In this document: positions 44,294 to 55,509 of the stretch, piece by piece
Layout: every line of letters starts with the position of its first letter
Position numbering within the stretch: position 1 is the stretch's first letter
NCBI RefSeq assembly: GCF_010092445.1
Contig: NZ_CP048031.1
Span: forward strand, 2,914,001 to 2,978,000
DNA length: 64,000 bases
Direction of reading: 5' to 3'
Source: Shewanella sp. Arc9-LZ
Lineage (GTDB): Bacteria > Pseudomonadota > Gammaproteobacteria > Enterobacterales > Shewanellaceae
Notes under the pieces: model-generated
Told to the model about the DNA's origin: nothing
Databases searched by the model: none
The model's input: the letters and a program-made list of their open reading frames with translations, nothing else
Position numbers and translations under genes: made by a program

Positions 44294-46789
44294 CTACTCT
44301 GCTTTAAGTGACTCACCAAATCTAAACAAACGGTTATACCAAAATGGGGCAATTTGCTGACGATAAGTGGTCACTTTGTATCCTTCATCAGTGAAGTTGA
44401 TGCTTATTTGTCCGACATGGCCAGTTTGTAATATTTTACTGCCTTGTTGTTGATACCGCGCCACAATATCCGGTTTAGGAAAACCATATTGATTAGAGAA
44501 ACCTGCGGTAAAAATAGCTAATTGGGGGTTAACACTATCAATAAAGGCTTGGGTAGATGAGGTTCGACTACCGTGGTGCGGAACGAATAAAATATCGGCT
44601 TGAATATCTGCATTTACCGCGAGAAGTACTTGCTCTCGTGGAGCTTCAATGTCTCCGGTTAACAATACTGTAGATTGACCGTCAAACAATTTAACCACGC
44701 AGGAGCGGTTATTATCATTACTATTGGCGCTTAACAGATTTGGGATAAAACTCAGTTGTACACCGCGCCAAAATAATTCACCGTCACAAGTTTTTACGCC
44801 ATGTGATGAATCAGTTAAGGCTGAGACTGACATTGAAAAATCAGCAATTAATGTCGCCTGTGGAAATTGTTCGACTAATACGTTTAATCCACCAGCATGA
44901 TCATTATCGTCATGACTCACGACAATATAATCAATATAACGAATCCCCTTACTCGCCAAAAAAGGCAATATCGCACGTTGAGCATAACTGAACTCGCCAT
45001 AAGCAGCGCCAGTGTCGTAAATAACCCCGTGCTGCCCTTGCTGTAAAACCACAGCCATTCCTTGAGCCACATCGATGGCATGAAGCTGCCATGGTGTTGA
45101 ACCTAACGAAGACGCTGGCGATAACAATATCTCATGGGTCACTAACTTGTTCATGATGACTGGCAGCATAAGCACTGACACTATAACGCGATAACTCCAC
45201 TTGCGCTGACTCGGCACATAACCGCGTAACATCAACAATATCAGCGCAAAAACAAAAAAGACTCCCGCAGCTAACTCTTGTTCGGTTAACACCAGTTGTT
45301 TTAACGGCAAGCGATCACTCAACTGCAATAACCACGCAAAGGGCTCCAAACTAAAATTAGCCCACTGAAATATCATTACGCTTAGGCTTTGCAATGAAAC
45401 AATATCAATCGCTAACAACCATAGGATGCACAACGCCAGTAACCAAATGAAAAAACTCAGCATGGTTAATGGAATAACCACCAAACTAAACCAAGGTACC
45501 AGCAGCATATTCAACCAGATACTATGAGGTGCAATGCCACCAAATAATATCCCTTGCAAAACACCGAGTAACAGCGCTAAACGCCATTGAATAGACCACA
45601 ATATAATAAGTCCATGTAAAATTTTATCCTTAAGCTGTATAGCTTTTTGGATACATTTGTCCCTCAAAGTGAACTTAGAAACTTCAATGTCTGGGTTAAC
45701 AAGAGCAGTGCTTAAGCTAGAACGTTGATCTACCGAATCAGGTTTCACCGACAATAAAATAATCACCAATGCACCAAAAGATAACCACAACCCTGCACCT
45801 AGTGACGCAAAAGGATCGACCAACAATACAAAAAATAATGCATATACAAGTCGATCCCAATGATGACTAAATTGTTTAATAAAGCTGAATATCATCAATA
45901 AAAATAGCATCAGCAATGCGCGTTGAGTGGCAATAGCAAACCCAGATAAGTAGCCATAACCTAAGGTAAATGCTGCCGCAAATACCATTGCGAGTTGGAT
46001 TTTAGCCAAATGCTGCCAAGAGAAAGCATAACGACTTACCCCAATCAAAATGCCATAGAATAAACCGAAAACCACCGCCAGATGTAAACCTGAAATCGCG
46101 ACTAAATGCCCTGCCCCTGTCTGCCGCAACTGCTGCCAACGTTCAGAGGTTAACGCGCTTTTATCACCAAAAATCAACGCTTGTAAAATATCGCCCTGAG
46201 AAAAGTGTGCCAATAAAGGCGATAATGTTTCCATGATCTGTTGACGCATCGATCCACTGTGACTAAGCAACTCAGCTTGCTTAACTCGACCTTTGGCGAC
46301 AATATGTTTACTAATAAAGTACTTTTGCTGGTTAAAACCACCTTGATTTTGGATACTCGAAATCCCTTTAACCTTTGCACTAAATTGCCATATTTGGCCA
46401 ACAACAATTTTATCTGGCTTTTGCCATGTTAATCGGTAATATCGCTGCACATTATTAAGCGACAACGTCTCTAAAAAAGCGTCTTGATAAGGTTTTGCCA
46501 TGACGCGCACATCAAAACTAATCCAGTCGCTGTTTTGGCTAACTAGTGATACTATCTGCGCCTTAAACTCGATTTGTTGCGACTTTTCAGCATATTGATG
46601 CATATATAGACAATGAAACAACAGGCTCAGCCAAATGACGGCGAATAAACAGCCAGCCATAAGCGGCCCTTTGCGAAGGCAAAGAAGCATAGCCAAGAAT
46701 AGAATGGGCAAACACCATATTGGTGCCAGCGAAGGCCATAACATCGCTGATAAAGAACAGGCGCAAAAGCCATAGATAAATCGATTCAT
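44294..46789 (-). CDS. comEC: DNA internalisation competence protein ComEC/Rec2
   Basis: An 831-aa multi-pass membrane protein that forms the DNA channel for natural transformation. It has N-terminal hydrophobic helices, a DUF4131-like periplasmic OB domain, and the Competence domain with QLRQTGAGHLVAISGLHLAV and YGYLSGFAIATQRALLMLFL. The C-terminal metallo-beta-lactamase-like domain carries VVSHDDNDHAGGLNVL and FVPHHGSRTSSTQAF. The MBL residues are kept. Start is the ATG at 46789. It lies directly upstream of msbA, an arrangement common in gammaproteobacteria. Confidence 0.96.
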   Translation of the reverse strand: MNRFIYGFCACSLSAMLWPSLAPIWCLPILFLAMLLCLRKGPLMAGCLFAVIWLSLLFHCLYMHQYAEKSQQIEFKAQIVSLVSQNSDWISFDVRVMAKPYQDAFLETLSLNNVQRYYRLTWQKPDKIVVGQIWQFSAKVKGISSIQNQGGFNQQKYFISKHIVAKGRVKQAELLSHSGSMRQQIMETLSPLLAHFSQGDILQALIFGDKSALTSERWQQLRQTGAGHLVAISGLHLAVVFGLFYGILIGVSRYAFSWQHLAKIQLAMVFAAAFTLGYGYLSGFAIATQRALLMLFLLMIFSFIKQFSHHWDRLVYALFFVLLVDPFASLGAGLWLSFGALVIILLSVKPDSVDQRSSLSTALVNPDIEVSKFTLRDKCIQKAIQLKDKILHGLIILWSIQWRLALLLGVLQGILFGGIAPHSIWLNMLLVPWFSLVVIPLTMLSFFIWLLALCILWLLAIDIVSLQSLSVMIFQWANFSLEPFAWLLQLSDRLPLKQLVLTEQELAAGVFFVFALILLMLRGYVPSQRKWSYRVIVSVLMLPVIMNKLVTHEILLSPASSLGSTPWQLHAIDVAQGMAVVLQQGQHGVIYDTGAAYGEFSYAQRAILPFLASKGIRYIDYIVVSHDDNDHAGGLNVLVEQFPQATLIADFSMSVSALTDSSHGVKTCDGELFWRGVQLSFIPNLLSANSNDNNRSCVVKLFDGQSTVLLTGDIEAPREQVLLAVNADIQADILFVPHHGSRTSSTQAFIDSVNPQLAIFTAGFSNQYGFPKPDIVARYQQQGSKILQTGHVGQISINFTDEGYKVTTYRQQIAPFWYNRLFRFGESLKAE

Positions 46790-46820
46790 AATGAATTAGT
46801 TAAGACATTAATCGACAAAT

Positions 46821-47327
46821 ATGCCAAAAAAATTAATACAAAGATTTATGCCAAAACCAGAAACACTTCGTGAACATAAGTATTTACGGATGTTTGGCAC
46901 ACTATTGCACAAACCTAATTTATGGGTATTAAATCGCAAATCAGCGCCAGGAGCCTTTGCTGTTGGGCTATTTGTGGCTTGGATCCCCATGCCATTTCAA
47001 ATGGTCGTTGCTGCTGGATTTGCCATTATATTTAACGTCAACCTTCCGGTTGCTGTGGCGCTGGTATGGATAACAAATCCACTGACGATGCCTATAATGT
47101 TTTATGGTGCCTACTTGTTAGGCGCTAAAATCCTAGGTCATAAAGCACAAGCATTTCAGTTTGAAGCCAGCTGGGCATGGATTGAAGCATCTGTATCAAC
47201 CATCGGCCCACCCTTTCTCGTTGGTTGCTTAGCTCTTGGCATTATCAGTGCGCTAGTTGGGTTTATTGTCATTAAAAGTATGTGGCGCTATTCAGTTTTG
47301 TTTAAATGGCAAAAGCGTAAAGGTTAG
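46821..47327 (+). CDS. DUF2062 membrane protein
   Basis: A 168-aa protein with the DUF2062 pattern: an N-terminal basic segment (MPKKLIQRFMPKPETLREHK), then PGAFAVGLFVAWIPMPFQMV, LVWITNPLTMPIMFYGAYLL and a C-terminal membrane helix (GIISALVGFIVIKSM). About three membrane segments are expected. The biochemical function is unknown. It is divergent from comEC with only about 30 bases between the starts, so the promoters overlap the coding ends. A terminator follows. Confidence 0.9.
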   Translation: MPKKLIQRFMPKPETLREHKYLRMFGTLLHKPNLWVLNRKSAPGAFAVGLFVAWIPMPFQMVVAAGFAIIFNVNLPVAVALVWITNPLTMPIMFYGAYLLGAKILGHKAQAFQFEASWAWIEASVSTIGPPFLVGCLALGIISALVGFIVIKSMWRYSVLFKWQKRKG

Positions 47328-47359
47328 TAAGCCATCAATAGATTGATCAACTTAATACC

Positions 47360-47385
47360 ATTAAGGCCGCTTCTGCGGCCTTAAT
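47360..47385 (+). terminator. Intrinsic terminator after the DUF2062 gene
   Basis: An 11-bp stem (ATTAAGGCCGC and its complement) with a TTCT loop, 32 bases after the stop, followed by TATTG. The T run is short, but the GC-rich core is typical. Confidence 0.8.
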
Positions 47386-47515
47386 TATTGATAAGCTAAG
47401 GATATTAATTTATATTTGTGCCATTGGGCTTGGCCATCCGTGAATATAAACGATGGGGTGGCTCAACATATGCCTATGACGATAATCTATTAATAATACG
47501 GCAAAGGGAAGTTGG

Positions 47516-47755
47516 TTATTGTTGCTTTGTAGCCGCTCGATAAGCCCACACCATCAAGTGCAGAATCAGTAAACCGGTAAAGCTAGTAGCAAAGAAAAGT
47601 AGCGCGATAGACTCGACCGTCTTAGGCGTATCGGCGTAGTAATACCACCACAGTGGCCAGGTGAATAAGCTAAGAGCCGTTAACTGCCACATACAGCGTT
47701 TACAACGACCAATTTTCTGTTTAAAAACCGAATCAGTGCATTGATTACAAGACAT
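47516..47755 (-). CDS. DUF3624 small membrane protein
   Basis: A 79-aa protein with N-terminal cysteine pairs (CNQC and CKRC, within the first 22 residues, plus Cys13-type spacing) followed by two membrane helices (WQLTALSLFTWPLWWYYY and ALLFFATSFTGLLILHLMVW). This matches DUF3624 proteins of Vibrio and Shewanella. The cysteine pairs suggest a metal site, which is inference. It is a single-gene unit between the DUF2062 gene and lolE. The 210-bp gap upstream holds nothing I recognise. Confidence 0.8.
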   Translation of the reverse strand: MSCNQCTDSVFKQKIGRCKRCMWQLTALSLFTWPLWWYYYADTPKTVESIALLFFATSFTGLLILHLMVWAYRAATKQQ

Positions 47756-47965
47756 AACACATCCTTATAAGCCATACACAGGCTGCAAATTAACTCGCTA
47801 ACTAGCAAACATGACGTATAAATACTCATACACCACCATGGCTCAACTCAGGTTGTTTACGCTATCACTCATTGGCTCGATAATTCAATAAGCGACGATG
47901 TTACAACCCAATTAAGCCCTAAAACCGAATGAAGCGCTACAACCAAGTGTTCATCTGCACCTAAA

Positions 47966-49207
47966 CTATCGGCCCGCTAATGCTGTCGCTGGTGCTATTT
48001 TAGTGGCTTTCCATGCGGGGTAAATAGTCGCAAGTAAGCTCATGACCAATCCCATAACAATAACGACTATCACATCTTTACCGTGAAGTTGCGACGGTAA
48101 AAAGTCGATAAAATAAATATCTGACGCCAATAGCTGAATACCCAACAATTGCTCAAAGCCATTTGCTATCGCGCTCAAGTTATAGGCAAAAGCGACGCCA
48201 AACACACCGCCAATAGTGCACCCCATAAGCCCATTTAATGCACCCTGTAACATAAATATGGTCATTATAGCGCCACGACTGATGCCCATTGTCATTAAAA
48301 TAGCAATTTCAGAGGCTTTATCACGTACTGCCATCACTAATGTCGACACAATGTTAAAGCACGCCACAGCAATCACCAGCGCTAATACCAAGTACATCAC
48401 TAAACGCACTAACTGAATATCTTGATAGACATGCCCTTGTGAGCGAGTCCAATCATTAATGTATAAATATTGTTCTTGGGCGAACCCCAAATCACGAGTA
48501 ATGCTCGCTGCATTAAGTACATTATCGACTTGAATGCGTACTCCGCTAACCGAAGTCCCTAGCGTTAACATATCAGCCAGATACTCCATCGATGTATAAG
48601 CCTGGATTGATTCAATTTCCCCGCCGACATCATATACACCAGAGACCACAAACCGATGACTTTTAGCCGAGGTTAATTGACTGTTATTGGCATCTGGGGT
48701 GAACATAGCTAACGTGTCGCCGACATTAAGCTCTAATTTAGTCAATAAACTACGGCCTAAAACAATATTATTTTGATCGCCCTGTAGCGACTGCCATGCC
48801 TCTGTAGACATGTATTGGTTAATGCTCGACACATCGGCTTCATGGTTAATATCAATACCTGTTACCACCAGTCCTTGAAAACCACTCGGCTTTTGCACTA
48901 ACCCTTGCAAGCGAATAAACGGTGCTACACCGGTAATTTGTGGTAAGTTTTGTGCGCTTTTAGCAATTACCTGCCAGTCGGCGATGGGTTCATTCACACC
49001 AACAAGTTCACCATGAGATGCCACGCCCAATAAACGTTGTTGCAATTCTTTTTCAAAGCCATTCATGGCCGACAACAACACAATCAGTACACCGACGCCT
49101 AACGCAATGCCCGCAGTTGAAGCAAATGAAATAAAACCGATAAAACGATTTGATTGCCTGGCACGAAAAAAACGCCAACCAATTGTTAATGGTAACCACT
49201 GACTCAT
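47966..49207 (-). CDS. lolE: Lipoprotein-releasing system permease LolE
   Basis: A 413-aa inner-membrane subunit of LolCDE, which extracts outer-membrane lipoproteins and passes them to LolA. It has an N-terminal membrane helix after [17 protein letters not shown], a MacB-like periplasmic domain (about 50-260), and three C-terminal FtsX-type helices ([20 protein letters not shown] with [19 protein letters not shown], then [15 protein letters not shown]). The start overlaps lolD by 4 bases (ATGA). It is the last gene of lolCDE and is assigned LolE by position and divergence from the other permease. Confidence 0.93.
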   Translation of the reverse strand: MSQWLPLTIGWRFFRARQSNRFIGFISFASTAGIALGVGVLIVLLSAMNGFEKELQQRLLGVASHGELVGVNEPIADWQVIAKSAQNLPQITGVAPFIRLQGLVQKPSGFQGLVVTGIDINHEADVSSINQYMSTEAWQSLQGDQNNIVLGRSLLTKLELNVGDTLAMFTPDANNSQLTSAKSHRFVVSGVYDVGGEIESIQAYTSMEYLADMLTLGTSVSGVRIQVDNVLNAASITRDLGFAQEQYLYINDWTRSQGHVYQDIQLVRLVMYLVLALVIAVACFNIVSTLVMAVRDKASEIAILMTMGISRGAIMTIFMLQGALNGLMGCTIGGVFGVAFAYNLSAIANGFEQLLGIQLLASDIYFIDFLPSQLHGKDVIVVIVMGLVMSLLATIYPAWKATKIAPATALAGR

Positions 49208-49917
49208 TCGGCCTGCCCTGCACTATTAGGAACCACTTGTAACACACCATCTTTCATGGTCAATTGACGGTCCATTTTAGCGGCTAATTTATGATCATGA
49301 GTCACTACAACAAACGCAGTATCAAATTGCTGAGCCAGCTCGCGGATCATCGCATAAACATTATCTGCACTACTGGCATCTAAATTACCCGTTGGCTCAT
49401 CGGCTAACACTAACTTGGGCTTGTTTATTAATGCCCGTGCTATCGCAACACGTTGACGTTCGCCACCAGACAATTGCGCTGGGATATGATGTAATCGATG
49501 CCCCAAACCAACACGATCTAGTAAGCTTTTAGCATCAACCAAAGCTTGTTTTTTATCTCTACCTTGGATAAACGCAGGCATAGCAACGTTTTCAATCGCA
49601 GTAAATTCGGGTAATAAATGATGGAACTGATAAATAAAGCCTAAATCGTTATTACGCACTTGTGCTTGGCGTACCGCAGACAATTTATATAAGTCTTCGC
49701 CATCAAGTAATACCGAACCCGACGTTGGCGAATCTAAGGTGCCCATAATGTGTAGTAAGGTACTTTTACCTGAACCTGAACTCCCCACTATGGCCAATTG
49801 TTCGCCTTTATAAACCGTTAAATCGACTCCAGACAATACATGAGTAGTCACTTCACCATCATGATATTGCTTGCTGACATGATTAACTTGTAATAACGCG
49901 GTTTGTATTTGACTCAT
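49204..49917 (-). CDS. lolD: Lipoprotein-releasing system ATPase LolD
   Basis: A 237-aa ABC ATPase. Walker A is GSSGSGKST (about 42-50), followed by the Q-loop [20 protein letters not shown], which is typical of LolD. The signature is [15 protein letters not shown], Walker [13 protein letters not shown] and H-loop [10 protein letters not shown]. It drives lipoprotein release by LolC/LolE. The ATG shares one base with the lolC stop (TAATG), and its stop overlaps lolE. Confidence 0.97.
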   Translation of the reverse strand: MSQIQTALLQVNHVSKQYHDGEVTTHVLSGVDLTVYKGEQLAIVGSSGSGKSTLLHIMGTLDSPTSGSVLLDGEDLYKLSAVRQAQVRNNDLGFIYQFHHLLPEFTAIENVAMPAFIQGRDKKQALVDAKSLLDRVGLGHRLHHIPAQLSGGERQRVAIARALINKPKLVLADEPTGNLDASSADNVYAMIRELAQQFDTAFVVVTHDHKLAAKMDRQLTMKDGVLQVVPNSAGQAE

Positions 49918-51161
49918 TATTCGTATCTCAAAGCAGTAGCGGGTTGAACCCTTGCAGCCGATAGCGCAGGGTAAAGAGTGGCAAGTAAGGTAATTAATAG
50001 CGAGCCAACAATAATATAACTCATTTGATTTATCGACAATTGCACTGGTAATGTTTGCCCAACACCTAAAATAGAAACACCAAGACCAGATAGAATTTCA
50101 TTTAAATTCAAGGTGACAGCAATACCAACAACTGTCCCTAGAATTAAACCTAACAAAGCATTTAATAATCCCTGCACAATAAATATGCCCATCACAGACG
50201 AGGTTGTGACACCTTGTGTTTTGAGTACAGCAACATCAGTGGTTTTATCGACCACCATCATGACCAATGCCGACACCATATTAAACGCGGCAACAGCAAC
50301 GATTAAACTTAACATCAACGACATCATGTTTTTTTCCATCTTAACGGCCGAGAATAAGTGGCCAAAGTCTTGCCGCCAGTCGCTGGTTTGGATTTCAATA
50401 TTTTGCTTAGCAAATCCAGCAACCACTTTGGGTGCTAACGCTGGCGCGGAAAATGGATCGTTCAAATATACCCGTAATTCATTAATGGTATTACTGTCTT
50501 GGCGCATCAATTTACGCGCATCTTTATAATGCACATAGGCAACACTGGAATCGACTTGCGAGCCCATTTCAAATACACCTGCAACGGTAAATTTGCGCTG
50601 ACTCGGCACCGGGCCCATGGGTGAATAGACCACCCCGTCACCGCTTAACACTCTAACCTTATCGCCCGCTTTAACGTCTAATTTGCGAGCTAGATCAGTG
50701 CCGAGCACAATTGAATACTTGCCAGCTTGTAACGTTGAAAAAGCATCTGAATAAGTATGAGCCGCAATGCTCGACAATGATTGCTCAAGCTCTGGGTAAA
50801 CCCCATACATTTGTATAGCTTGAATGTTACTGCTCGATTGGATCATGGCTTGAGTGGTCGCACTAGGCACAATGCCACGAATATTTTGTAGTAAATATTT
50901 ATCCGCCAACAGGCTTTGGCTACTTTGTTGCCAATCCCTAAATCCCATATCACTGATAAGGGTCATTTGTGGCACAGCCCCTAAAATGCGATTTTTCAGT
51001 TGGCCTTCGAGTCCATTCATCACTGAACTGACCACAATCAATGCTGCAACACCTAAAAAAATACCCGATACCGCAAAGAAGGTAATAAAAGAGGCAAAAG
51101 CATTCGCTTTTCGGGCTCGCCAGTAACGGTAGCCAATAAAAAAAGAAAATCCTAAATTCAT
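49917..51161 (-). CDS. lolC: Lipoprotein-releasing system permease LolC
   Basis: A 414-aa FtsX-type permease, first gene of lolCDE. It has the N-terminal [20 protein letters not shown] with a membrane helix, a periplasmic domain with [17 protein letters not shown], and three C-terminal helices ([20 protein letters not shown] with [19 protein letters not shown], then [20 protein letters not shown]). In E. coli LolC contacts LolA through a hook in this domain; the hook cannot be verified by eye. It is divergent from the PilZ gene across a 157-bp gap. Confidence 0.93.
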   Translation of the reverse strand: MNLGFSFFIGYRYWRARKANAFASFITFFAVSGIFLGVAALIVVSSVMNGLEGQLKNRILGAVPQMTLISDMGFRDWQQSSQSLLADKYLLQNIRGIVPSATTQAMIQSSSNIQAIQMYGVYPELEQSLSSIAAHTYSDAFSTLQAGKYSIVLGTDLARKLDVKAGDKVRVLSGDGVVYSPMGPVPSQRKFTVAGVFEMGSQVDSSVAYVHYKDARKLMRQDSNTINELRVYLNDPFSAPALAPKVVAGFAKQNIEIQTSDWRQDFGHLFSAVKMEKNMMSLMLSLIVAVAAFNMVSALVMMVVDKTTDVAVLKTQGVTTSSVMGIFIVQGLLNALLGLILGTVVGIAVTLNLNEILSGLGVSILGVGQTLPVQLSINQMSYIIVGSLLITLLATLYPALSAARVQPATALRYE

Positions 51162-51318
51162 AAAAAAATACTAATCCTGTGCGCCTATTGGGGCGTATAA
51201 GTCAGACAATCAGGCAAAATGTGAATATGAAAACAACAAGCCAGCGTGTATGACTTGCTAAATCATTAAGTTGGGCACGATAATAGGGCTATTAGTGTGA
51301 TAAATAAAGAGGCAAACC

Positions 51319-51918
51319 TTGATACCTGACAGCAATTCTTATTTTAGTGTGCCTCACCACTTTAATGTGTACTTAACTTCGTGGGATGCAAACCAAGCTT
51401 TACCCACAGATGATGAACTCCGCGACATGCAATCTGTTGGGTTAAAACTACTGACCGAAGTGAAAAGTCTTGAAGCAAATTGTTTACTGCAACTGCGCAA
51501 TTTAGACAATGATGCTAAAGCCGTAGTGGATTTTTTAAAGCTACAATCGCGTAAAGTCGATTTAGTATTGCAACACGTGTTGGAAAAAGAAGTTCAAGAT
51601 GGTGAGTTATTTAAAGGTGATCAATTTGGTGGCAGTGGAATTAGTATCCTTTCTTCACGTCCATTAGTTGTAAATGAATACGTTAAGACCCACATCTATT
51701 TGCATACAGAATTAGTGGCACTGCTGTGTCTGTGCCAAATACAAAGCTGCACCCCAGTATCAACAGATGACGCCATCGAAACCGCATATTGGCGCTGTGA
51801 ACTTGAATTTAGCCAAATACTTGAAGATGATATTGAGCAATTAGTTAAAGCAAGCTTGAATGTACAACAAAAAATGCTCAAAAAACGTAAACAGAATATC
51901 GATAAACAGCGTAGCTGA
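51319..51918 (+). CDS. PilZ-domain protein
   Basis: A 199-aa soluble protein. The C-terminal half has PilZ-like strands (GDQFGGSGISILSSRPLVVN, then VKTHIYLHTELVALLCLCQI and the ETAYWRCELEFSQI segment). The N-terminal half is helical. The canonical c-di-GMP motifs RxxxR and D/NxSxxG are only partly visible (GGSGISI), so binding is uncertain. The start is TTG at 51319 with AGAGG six bases upstream; no ATG is suitably placed. It lies 54 bases before mfd and may be co-transcribed. Confidence 0.78.
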   Translation: MIPDSNSYFSVPHHFNVYLTSWDANQALPTDDELRDMQSVGLKLLTEVKSLEANCLLQLRNLDNDAKAVVDFLKLQSRKVDLVLQHVLEKEVQDGELFKGDQFGGSGISILSSRPLVVNEYVKTHIYLHTELVALLCLCQIQSCTPVSTDDAIETAYWRCELEFSQILEDDIEQLVKASLNVQQKMLKKRKQNIDKQRS

Positions 51919-51972
51919 AGCCTCGCCTCATTCAATACGACTTGATCGCAAACGGAACTGACAAAGATTTCA

Positions 51973-54900
51973 ATGAACCTATTTAGTGTACTCACGCCGC
52001 CGAGTGTAAAAAAAGGCCAACAAACGCAAACTTTGGCAACATTGGGTGGCGTGTCGCAAGCCATCACCCTCGCCAACTTAATCAATAACCATCCTGGCAC
52101 CAGTATTATTGTCACTCACGATACGCCTAGTGCGTTATCGCTTGAGGTCGAACTGAGTTATTTATTAAACCACATCAATGTGAATGTATGTTTGTTCCCC
52201 GATCGTGAAACCTTGCCTTACGATAGTTTTTCGCCGCACCAAGACTTAATATCGCAGCGACTTGAAACCTTAGCCAATATTGGTCAAAGCCAGCACAATG
52301 TGGTCATCGTACCGGTAAATACCTTAATGGTTCGCCTACCTCCTAAATCATTTATGACTGCCAATGTCATGGTGCTTAATAAAGGCGACACATACAGTTT
52401 ACAGCAAGCCAGACAACACCTTACTGATACCGGTTACCATATCGTCGATCAAGTATACGAACATGGTGAGTTTGCTATTCGTGGCTCTATTATCGATATT
52501 TTTCCTACTGGCTCAAAACAACCATTACGCATAGAATTGTTTGATGATGAAGTTGAATCGATACGTTTTTTTGATGTTGATACTCAGCGTTCAGGCATGG
52601 CTCGCGATGCGATTCGCATGCTGCCAGCCAAAGAATTCCCCACCGACAGCAATGCTATTGAAGGTTTTAGACAACGTTATCGTCGTCGCTTTGAAGTAAT
52701 TTCAAAAGAGGCCGAATCAGTTTATCAACTCGTCAGCCGTAATTTAATGCCCGCAGGCATTGAAAACTACTTACCGTTATTTTTCGATGACACGGCCACA
52801 TTGTTTGATTATTTGCCGCAAAACAGTCAACTGCTCACCTTAGGCAATATTGAAAAAGCCAGCTTAGCGCACTTACATGAAGTCAATGTCCGTTACGAAG
52901 ACCGACGAGTTGATCCACTAAGGCCGTTATTGGCGCCCAAAGAACTTTACTTGCTTAATGATGAATTATTCGCGGCATTTAAATCTTTTACTCGTACCCA
53001 ATTATTACAGCAATATATTGCCACCGACACCAATAATGCCGGCGAGCCGCTAGCTGAAGTTGCACTTCCAACGCATACCCTCATCGCTAACGTTGAAACA
53101 CTGCCTGACATCAATGCTAACCATAAACTCAAACAACCACTCATTGCGTTACAAGAGTATTATCAGCAGCATCCAAAATTAGTGTTTAGTGCCGAATCGG
53201 AAGGCCGCCGAGAAGCCCTGTTAGACTTGTTTGCCAAAATTGACATTAAACCCAAGCAGTTTGCTCATCTTAACGACTACCTCGCAGCCAAAGACAATAT
53301 AGGCTTAATCGTGTCGCCTTTAGCGCGAGGTTGTGTGCTAACCGACACCGCAAAAGGTGCAGTAAGCATCATTTGTGAAACCGAACTGTTTGGTCAGCGT
53401 ATTTCGCAGCAACGTCGCCGCGAAAAACAAAAACAAGTTAGCACCGATGTTTTAGTCAAAAACCTGGCTGAACTTAAAGTCGGTCAACCTATTGTCCACC
53501 TAGAGCACGGTGTTGCGTTATACCAAGGATTAGAAACGCTTGATACTGGCGGTTTGGTTGCAGAATATTTAAAACTGGAATATTCAGGTGGCGACAAGTT
53601 GTATGTGCCAGTGTCGTCACTGCACCTTATCAGTCGCTATAATGCCAGCGGCGATGGTAATACTCACCTCAATAAGTTAGGTAACGAAACCTGGGCTAAG
53701 GCCAAGAAAAAAGCCATAGAACGTATTCGTGATGTGGCCGCTGAATTGTTGGATGTATATGCCCGTCGTCAAGCTCGTCCTGGCGATGCAATGAGTATTG
53801 ATGAAGAAGAATACGCCCAATTCAGTCAAGGTTTCCCCTTTGAAGAGACCGTCGACCAAGAAAGTGCCATTCACGCAGTACTTGAAGACATGCAAGCACC
53901 ACGCGCAATGGATCGCTTAGTCTGTGGTGACGTAGGTTTTGGCAAAACAGAAGTGGCCATGCGAGCAGCATTTGTCGCCGTGAATGCCGGTAAACAAGTG
54001 GTGGTGTTAGTGCCGACTACCCTGCTTGCCCAGCAACACTACGAAAACTTTAAAGACCGTTTCGCTGATTGGCCTATCGTTATTGAAGTGATGTCACGCT
54101 TTAGAACCGCTAAAGAACAAAGCAGTGTTGTTGAACAACTGTCTGAAGGTAAAGTCGATATCGTTATCGGCACTCATAAATTACTGTCATCAGAAGCTAA
54201 CTTCGACAACCTCGGATTATTAGTCATCGACGAAGAACACCGCTTTGGTGTGCGTCAAAAAGAAAAAATTAAAGCATTACGTGCCAATGTCGACATTTTA
54301 ACCCTCACCGCCACACCGATTCCGCGGACATTGAACATGGCCATGTCGGGTATGCGAGATTTATCGATTATCGCCACCCCACCAGCTAAACGTTTGGCAG
54401 TAAAAACCTTTGTGCGTGAATATGACAAAGCCACGGCACGAGAAGCCATCTTGCGTGAAATTTTGCGTGGTGGCCAAGTGTATTATCTGCATAACAATGT
54501 TGAGACCATTGAAAAAACCGCGCAAAACATTCGCGATTTACTTCCTGAAGCCCGCGTCATAACCGCCCATGGGCAAATGCGAGAACGCGATCTTGAAAAA
54601 GTCATGACCGACTTTTATCACCAACGTTTTAACGTGTTGGTATGTACTACCATTATCGAAACCGGTATCGATGTGCCCAGTGCTAATACCATCATTATCG
54701 ACCGAGCCGACATGTTTGGTTTAGCACAATTGCACCAGCTTCGCGGCCGTGTTGGGCGATCGCATCACCAAGCTTATGCTTATATGATGACGCCTCATCC
54801 TAAACGTATGACCCCAGATGCCCGCAAACGCCTTGCAGCCATTGAAGCCCTAGAAGATCTTGGCGCAGGATTTTTACTCGCCACTCAGGATTTAGAAATT

Positions 54901-55509
54901 CGCGGTGCGGGTGAATTGCTCGGCGATGAACAAAGCGGCCATATCTCAAAAATTGGTTTTAGCTTATACATGGAAATGCTGGAATCTGCCGTAAAAGCCC
55001 TCAAAGAAGGGAAAGAGCCTTCTTTAGCCTATATGATGAGTGCCAAAGCAGAAATCGATTTACGCATTCCGGCGTTATTACCAGAAGATTACGTCAGTGA
55101 TGTTAATATGCGCTTATCATTGTATAAACGTATCGCTAACTGCGAAACCGACACCATGCTCGATGAACTTAAAGTCGAATTTATTGACCGATTTGGTATG
55201 TTACCTGTGCCAACCCGAAATTTAATGGCGATTACTCTGTATAAACATCAAGCAACCGCGTTAGGTATTGTCAAAATAGAAATGCACGCCAAAGGTGGCA
55301 GTGTCGAATTTGGTCAAGAAAATCACGTCGATCCGATGTTTATTATTGGTTTGTTGCAAAACCAACCACAAATCTATCGAATGGACGGGCCAAATAAGTT
55401 AAAGTTCAACATTCCTGCTGAGACAAGCAAAGAGCGTCTTGAGTTAATCAACACCCTGCTTGAACAGTTCGCTAAACATCAAATTTTGGAGACAAATAGT
55501 GCTTCGTAA
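51973..55509 (+). CDS. mfd: Transcription-repair coupling factor Mfd
   Basis: An 1178-aa Mfd, which removes stalled RNA polymerase and recruits UvrA. The UvrB-like N-terminal domains (VCLFPDRETLPYDSFSPHQD) are followed by the RNA polymerase interaction domain (LKVGQPIVHLEHGVALYQGL). The translocase has Walker A GDVGFGKTE, VIDEEHRFGV, LTLTATPIPRTLNMAMSGMR and QLRGRVGRSHHQAYAY, then the C-terminal TRCF domain. Length and order are normal. The 3' end overlaps the csiV start. Confidence 0.98.
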   Translation: MNLFSVLTPPSVKKGQQTQTLATLGGVSQAITLANLINNHPGTSIIVTHDTPSALSLEVELSYLLNHINVNVCLFPDRETLPYDSFSPHQDLISQRLETLANIGQSQHNVVIVPVNTLMVRLPPKSFMTANVMVLNKGDTYSLQQARQHLTDTGYHIVDQVYEHGEFAIRGSIIDIFPTGSKQPLRIELFDDEVESIRFFDVDTQRSGMARDAIRMLPAKEFPTDSNAIEGFRQRYRRRFEVISKEAESVYQLVSRNLMPAGIENYLPLFFDDTATLFDYLPQNSQLLTLGNIEKASLAHLHEVNVRYEDRRVDPLRPLLAPKELYLLNDELFAAFKSFTRTQLLQQYIATDTNNAGEPLAEVALPTHTLIANVETLPDINANHKLKQPLIALQEYYQQHPKLVFSAESEGRREALLDLFAKIDIKPKQFAHLNDYLAAKDNIGLIVSPLARGCVLTDTAKGAVSIICETELFGQRISQQRRREKQKQVSTDVLVKNLAELKVGQPIVHLEHGVALYQGLETLDTGGLVAEYLKLEYSGGDKLYVPVSSLHLISRYNASGDGNTHLNKLGNETWAKAKKKAIERIRDVAAELLDVYARRQARPGDAMSIDEEEYAQFSQGFPFEETVDQESAIHAVLEDMQAPRAMDRLVCGDVGFGKTEVAMRAAFVAVNAGKQVVVLVPTTLLAQQHYENFKDRFADWPIVIEVMSRFRTAKEQSSVVEQLSEGKVDIVIGTHKLLSSEANFDNLGLLVIDEEHRFGVRQKEKIKALRANVDILTLTATPIPRTLNMAMSGMRDLSIIATPPAKRLAVKTFVREYDKATAREAILREILRGGQVYYLHNNVETIEKTAQNIRDLLPEARVITAHGQMRERDLEKVMTDFYHQRFNVLVCTTIIETGIDVPSANTIIIDRADMFGLAQLHQLRGRVGRSHHQAYAYMMTPHPKRMTPDARKRLAAIEALEDLGAGFLLATQDLEIRGAGELLGDEQSGHISKIGFSLYMEMLESAVKALKEGKEPSLAYMMSAKAEIDLRIPALLPEDYVSDVNMRLSLYKRIANCETDTMLDELKVEFIDRFGMLPVPTRNLMAITLYKHQATALGIVKIEMHAKGGSVEFGQENHVDPMFIIGLLQNQPQIYRMDGPNKLKFNIPAETSKERLELINTLLEQFAKHQILETNSAS

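Noticed and set aside
50113..50529. Plus-strand open frame of 138 aa inside lolC
   Set aside because: It lies wholly opposite lolC, whose family features are clear, so this is an antisense shadow.
55460..55498. ATG 55460 as the csiV start
   Set aside because: It lies inside mfd and would put 13 residues before a signal peptide. The GTG at 55499 has a good ribosome-binding site and places the signal peptide first.
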